NCBI RefSeq assembly: GCF_004368785.1 | Contig: NZ_SODM01000003.1 | Coordinates: forward strand, 62,001-126,000 | Source of the DNA: Flavobacterium sp. 270 | Lineage (GTDB): Bacteria > Bacteroidota > Bacteroidia > Flavobacteriales > Flavobacteriaceae | Direction: 5' to 3' | DNA length: 64,000 nucleotides | Shown: positions 61,791-64,000 of the stretch, piece by piece | Layout: every line of letters starts with the position of its first letter | Numbering within the stretch: the stretch's first letter is position 1 | Position numbers and translations under genes: made by a program | The notes under the pieces: generated by a model | What the model was told of the DNA's origin: nothing | Seen by the model: the letters and a program-made list of their open reading frames with translations, nothing else | Database searches by the model: none

Positions 61791-64000
61791 TTATCGTTTC
61801 AAGCTAAAATGACTTTTAAATTCTACTCCATTTAAGCGAGTGACTACAAACCAATAATCTGACGAAGGCTCATCCGTACCGATATAAGTTCCGTCCCAAG
61901 CGGTATTTAGAGTTAATTCTTTAATGAATTTCCCATAGCGATCAAATATTCGGATTGAAGAATTTGGAGCTAAATATGCAAAATTAATTGTCCAGGTATC
62001 ATTATAACCATCATTATTTGGCGTAAAGAATTTTGGGAAAGGGAGTTCTTCAACCAAATTAATGCAGTTTCCAGAGGTTGCTTCAAGAATGGTTATTTTT
62101 ACAGGAATTTTGTCGCTTTCGCAGTTATTTATTGTTTCTTGCACATAATAAGTAACTCCATTTTCAAGCAAAGCTGATTCTGATAGACTTATATTTGATG
62201 TCTGGCTTTCAAACCACTTTATATTTTGTCCAGAAACTTTAATATCACTTATTTTTGGTTTTTGCTGAATGCAGAATATTTGTGGTGAAGTCACAATTGG
62301 ATTTTGAGTGTTCTGAACTTTTACAGTAACAGCAAATCGCTCACTTTCGCAATTGTTTAAGGTTTGGGTTGCATAATAAACTTTATTTTGAAGTGGAATT
62401 GTTTCTGGTAAAACGTTCCCATTTACTTCCAAATCATACCATTTTATATTGTTTCCGGTAATGTTGATATTTGAAATAGTTGCATTTTCATCAATACAAA
62501 ATTGCTGGGTGTTATTTACAATTGGCACAGGACTGTCCGATACTGTCACTAAGACAGCTAATCTCTCACTTTCACATCCTGAAAGCTGAGCAACATAATA
62601 GGTGGTGTTATTTTGCACTAATGTGTTATTGGCTAATGGAATTACAGCCGACGCAGATTCGTACCAAATCAAATTTTGCTCATTAATATGTATATTGGAA
62701 AGTGTTGCTTTTTCGCTTTTACAAAATTTCGGATTAACATCTCCGGTCGGTATTGCTGGAGAATTTTGAACAGAAACTGTGACGGCAAATCTTTCACTTT
62801 CGCATATATTAGGAGCTTGTGACGCATAATAAGTCTTTCCATTTTGAAGATTGGTCGTGCTTGGCAATACATTTCCATTTGTCAAAGCATCATACCATTG
62901 TAGGTTTGTTCCATTTAGAACAATATTATTTAAGGTTGGGTTGAATCCTGAACAAAAACGCTGATTTGCATTTCCGGTAGGTGGATATGTAGCTCGTATT
63001 CTTATTGTTATTGGAACTCTTGTACTCTCGCATCCATTACTGGTTCTGGAAACATAATAAGTAATTCCATCTTCAAGAAAGTCAGTATCTGATAAAGGTG
63101 ATGTGCTGGTTGGTGAAATATACCATTTTAGATCTCCTGGGCCTTCGCCAGTATTATTTGTTGGAATAGGATGTGCTCTTTCGCAAAAAAATTGAGTGGA
63201 AGCGAAATTAGGTACGGACGGACTTGTAATAACAACTGTTTGATTTTGAGTGGCAATATTCCCGTTTCCGTCGTTATAATTCCAAATGAGCGTATAAGTT
63301 CCAGGTAAACTATAAGATAAAGCATTTGTGGTTGTCCCGATAATTGCTCCCGCGCACGCATCAGTTGCTGTTGGAATTATAGTTACTGTTGTGTGACAAT
63401 CGCCTGTAATTGTTGGTAAAGTTGCTAAATCTGGAATTGGTTTTTCGATATCGCCCACTACAACATTAATTTTCGGAGAATTATCACAAACGTCAGCCCC
63501 AGTAATTATACAAGTATATTCGCCGCTGTTTAATGTTGTTGCATTGGTTATAATTGGGTTTTGATCTGTCGATATAAACCCATTTGGGCCGGACCAGGAA
63601 TAAGCAGTTCCTCCAGAAGCTTTTAATTCTAAATTTTTACCGATACAGATTGGAGAATTGCTTGTTATAAATGCAGTTGATTCACAATCTTTAAATTTTA
63701 CCAAAAAAGCATCTCCATGATTAGGAGTATAAGTATTAGTATCTGGATAAAGATTTGTCTGATAAGTACCAGGAGTAGCAATATTGGTTTTACTTACTGT
63801 TACACCAGCCAAATAAATATTATTATCTTGATCTATAGCTAATGTTAATGCGTCATCTGCAGCTTCACCACTAAAATAAGTTGCCCATTTTCTTTGTCCA
63901 TCAGAATCAAATTTTGCGAAATAAGAGTCTGTGCCAGGAGTGCTGTTAAAAGGAAATTCTTGATATGCATTTGGAGTAGCGGAGAATCCCCCGGCAGCAA
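61791..64000 (-). CDS. Large secreted protein with SBBP and Ig-like repeats and a T9SS type B sorting domain, cut by right edge
   Basis: The frame is open to the right edge (over 735 codons), so the N-terminus is outside. The visible start has SBBP beta-propeller repeats (FDSDGQRKWATYFSG, DQDNNIYLAGVT). An Ig-like/PKD stretch (ASGGTAYSWSGPNGF) follows, then a HYR-like domain, then about six related Ig-like units of 75-85 residues, each ending near CES(E/T)R-VTV and carrying FC...W-YYV. The last ~85 residues (FFTPNNDGYNDTWTI, RYGKFIKEL, WDGTYIG, DYWFVV) are the gliding-motility-associated type B C-terminal domain used for export by the type IX system. It is probably a surface adhesin. Confidence 0.92.
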   Translation of the reverse strand, partial: AAGGFSATPNAYQEFPFNSTPGTDSYFAKFDSDGQRKWATYFSGEAADDALTLAIDQDNNIYLAGVTVSKTNIATPGTYQTNLYPDTNTYTPNHGDAFLVKFKDCESTAFITSNSPICIGKNLELKASGGTAYSWSGPNGFISTDQNPIITNATTLNSGEYTCIITGADVCDNSPKINVVVGDIEKPIPDLATLPTITGDCHTTVTIIPTATDACAGAIIGTTTNALSYSLPGTYTLIWNYNDGNGNIATQNQTVVITSPSVPNFASTQFFCERAHPIPTNNTGEGPGDLKWYISPTSTSPLSDTDFLEDGITYYVSRTSNGCESTRVPITIRIRATYPPTGNANQRFCSGFNPTLNNIVLNGTNLQWYDALTNGNVLPSTTNLQNGKTYYASQAPNICESERFAVTVSVQNSPAIPTGDVNPKFCKSEKATLSNIHINEQNLIWYESASAVIPLANNTLVQNNTTYYVAQLSGCESERLAVLVTVSDSPVPIVNNTQQFCIDENATISNINITGNNIKWYDLEVNGNVLPETIPLQNKVYYATQTLNNCESERFAVTVKVQNTQNPIVTSPQIFCIQQKPKISDIKVSGQNIKWFESQTSNISLSESALLENGVTYYVQETINNCESDKIPVKITILEATSGNCINLVEELPFPKFFTPNNDGYNDTWTINFAYLAPNSSIRIFDRYGKFIKELTLNTAWDGTYIGTDEPSSDYWFVVTRLNGVEFKSHFSLKR

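Overview
The window looks like a chromosomal segment of a Flavobacterium-type bacterium (Bacteroidota, Flavobacteriia). Base composition is AT-rich. Many genes are preceded by the Bacteroidota -7 box TAnnTTTG. The gene set is typical of the group: a T9SS-sorted surface protein, PepSY/TonB iron genes, BshC for bacillithiol, the small ribosomal-operon protein DUF4295, YARHG and DUF6565 lipoproteins, and CpsB-type phosphatase. No tRNA, rRNA, transposase, integrase or CRISPR array was found.

Layout. 1-5100: a CPA2 antiporter cut by the left edge, purB, a frameshifted sterol-desaturase-like gene, and a SIR2 deacylase. 5100-8700: a HigBA-type toxin-antitoxin pair, an APS kinase next to a sulfotransferase-like gene, and trmH. 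8700-14800: lipoprotein and DUF2306 genes, then a PepSY membrane protein, a TonB-dependent receptor and a small Cys-rich exported protein, probably one metal-uptake group. 14900-25800: secA, DUF2795, a PduO-type cobalamin adenosyltransferase, a transglutaminase-like protein, a LolD-type ATPase, a DUF6565 lipoprotein, a methyltransferase, an ABC-F ATPase and an exported protein with a Cys motif.

26000-43600 is a capsule/exopolysaccharide locus of the Wzx/Wzy type. It starts with a decayed cytidylyltransferase pseudogene. Next come an HMGL-type aldolase, a NeuA-like cytidylyltransferase and a HAD phosphatase, then Wzx, a sialyltransferase-like glycosyltransferase, a GT2, Wzy, a GT4, a sialidase-fold lipoprotein, a second GT4 (DUF1972), the initiating phosphotransferase, Wza, Wzc and the CpsB phosphatase. 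The first three genes look like a pathway to a CMP-activated keto-acid sugar. It resembles the Kdo and sialic acid routes, but a metal-dependent pyruvate-aldolase fold stands where the PEP-dependent synthase would be. The sialyltransferase-like and sialidase-like genes in the same locus fit that idea. This is the best candidate here for an undescribed pathway.

43700-64000 is mostly housekeeping: two DUF5009/HGSNAT-like acyltransferases, a GT2, a 2-oxoacid dehydrogenase E2, an exonuclease, a FAH-family hydrolase, an Hpt protein, cinA, rpmB-rpmG-DUF4295, ftsY, a serine hydrolase, a DUF721 protein, ndk, bshC, an MFS transporter and a large T9SS type B protein cut by the right edge.

The intergenic DNA is unusually rich in dispersed short repeats. 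At least eight word-based or palindromic families are visible, including a perfect 30-bp inverted repeat of the GTCATTGCGAGG type, arrays of a TTCTAAGC octamer folded into inverted repeats, and a mosaic hairpin element present three times.
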